In this document: piece by piece, positions 5,175-5,853 of the stretch
How positions within the stretch are numbered: position 1 is the stretch's first letter
Layout of the letters: the number at the start of each line of letters is the position of its first letter
Origin: Acidobacteriota bacterium
Lineage (GTDB): Bacteria; Acidobacteriota; Vicinamibacteria; Vicinamibacterales; JACQTH01
NCBI GenBank assembly: GCA_016210935.1
Contig: JACQTH010000590.1
Location: 1 to 5,853, forward strand
Length of the DNA stretch: 5,853 nt
Direction: 5' to 3'
Translations under genes and position numbers: made by a program
The notes under the pieces: generated by a model
The model's input: only the letters and a program-made list of their open reading frames with translations
What the model was told of the DNA's origin: nothing
Databases searched by the model: none

Positions 5175-5853
5175 ATGTCCGGCCATTCCAAATGGCACTC
5201 CATCAAGCACAAGAAGGGCGCCGCCGACGCGAAACGCGGCAAGATTTTCACGCGCCTGATCAAGGAACTGACGATCGCGGCTCGCCACGGTGGGGGCGAT
5301 CCCGACGCGAACCCGCGGCTGCGGACCGTGATTGCCGAAGCCAAGGCGAACAACATGCCCGCCGAGAACATCAAGCGCGCGATCCGGCGCGGCACCGGCG
5401 AGGAGCCGGGGATGACGTACGAGGAAGCCACGTACGAAGGCTACGGTCCCGGCGGGGCGGCGATCATGATCGACGTGCTTACCGACAACAAGAACCGGAC
5501 GGTCGGCGAGCTGCGGCATCTGCTGTCGAAACACGCAGGCAACCTGGGCGAGACCAACAGCGTCGCGTGGATGTTCGAGAAGAAAGGGTCGATTGTCGTC
5601 GACAAGTCGAAGGCGAAGGAAGAAACCCTGATGGATGCCGTCCTCGAAGCCGGCGCCGACGACATGCGCGACGTTGTGAGCTCCTGGGAGTTCATCGCGT
5701 CGCCGGATGCGGTCCAGGGCGTCCTCGACGCGGTCAAACGCCTCGGCATCGAGCCGGCGACGGCCGAAATCGCGATGCTGCCGCAGAATTACGTGAAGCT
5801 CGAAGGCAAGGCCGCGCAGCAGATGCTCAAGCTGATGGAGGTCATCGAGGAGC
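5175..5853 (+). CDS. yebC: YebC/PmpR family protein (partial, C-terminus outside window)
   Basis: The 226 visible residues start with the family signature MSGHSKWHSIKHKKGAADAK. FTRLIKELTIAARHGGGDP (25-43), NNMPAENIKRAIRRGTGE (59-76), YEGYGPGGAAIMIDVLTDNK (87-106) and NRTVGELRHLLSKHAGNLGE (107-126) follow, then VAWMFEKKG (130-138). The third domain contains the conserved IEPATAEIAMLPQNYV (192-207). Family members are usually about 240-250 residues, so only some 15-25 are missing. YebC was first annotated as a DNA-binding transcriptional regulator (PmpR). The mitochondrial homologue TACO1 acts in translation, and recent work on bacterial members points to relief of ribosome stalling. The ATG has GGAG at 5163-5166 with an 8-base spacing. 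In many bacteria yebC precedes ruvC, so ruv genes may lie just beyond the window. The region between it and the methyltransferase is dominated by the 9-nt-period hairpin. Confidence 0.97.
   Translation, partial: MSGHSKWHSIKHKKGAADAKRGKIFTRLIKELTIAARHGGGDPDANPRLRTVIAEAKANNMPAENIKRAIRRGTGEEPGMTYEEATYEGYGPGGAAIMIDVLTDNKNRTVGELRHLLSKHAGNLGETNSVAWMFEKKGSIVVDKSKAKEETLMDAVLEAGADDMRDVVSSWEFIASPDAVQGVLDAVKRLGIEPATAEIAMLPQNYVKLEGKAAQQMLKLMEVIEE

Noticed and set aside
5127..5749. Minus-strand open frames opposite yebC.
   Set aside because: yebC is unmistakable on the plus strand, and the antisense translations have no family features.

Overview
The window reads as a chromosomal segment from a GC-rich Gram-negative bacterium. 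The outer-membrane TonB-dependent receptor with an N-terminal carboxypeptidase-regulatory-like domain, the NHL-type propeller fragment and the style of the intergenic repeats make an Acidobacteriota lineage (Vicinamibacteria-like) my best guess. That assignment rests on pattern recognition, not on a marker gene. The one broadly conserved gene, yebC, is cut by the right edge.

Layout from left to right. (1) 3-164 (+) is the C-terminal tail of an NHL/six-bladed-propeller-type protein. (2) 165-436 is a gap between convergent genes. It holds a long imperfect hairpin built from 9-nt units with an ACGT core (203-276) and a decayed C-terminal fragment of a VapC-like PIN toxin on the minus strand (309-409). 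(3) 437-985 (-) is a PfpI/DJ-1 family protein, and 989-3280 (-) is a TonB-dependent receptor. They are three bases apart and almost certainly one transcript with the receptor first, read from a TATAAT-type promoter near 3313-3318. (4) 3387-4229 and 4222-5001 (+) are two class I SAM-dependent methyltransferases overlapping by 8 bases, transcribed divergently from the receptor. (5) 5002-5174 carries a striking inverted-repeat element: four GTGCCT hexamers at exact 9-nt spacing on the left, four AGGCAC hexamers at exact 9-nt spacing on the right, and a perfect GGCTCC/GGAGCC stem at the apex. (6) 5175-5853 (+) is yebC, missing only its extreme C-terminus.

The receptor and PfpI-like protein plausibly form a functional pair only in the sense of co-expression; the ligand cannot be read from sequence. 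The two methyltransferases are translationally coupled, but no substrate is evident. The most unusual content is the pair of intergenic hairpins. They differ in core sequence (ACGT versus GTGCCT) but share one architecture: tandem 9-nt units in both arms, inverted about a short loop, lying directly 3' of a coding sequence. I see no complete mobile element, CRISPR array, tRNA or rRNA.
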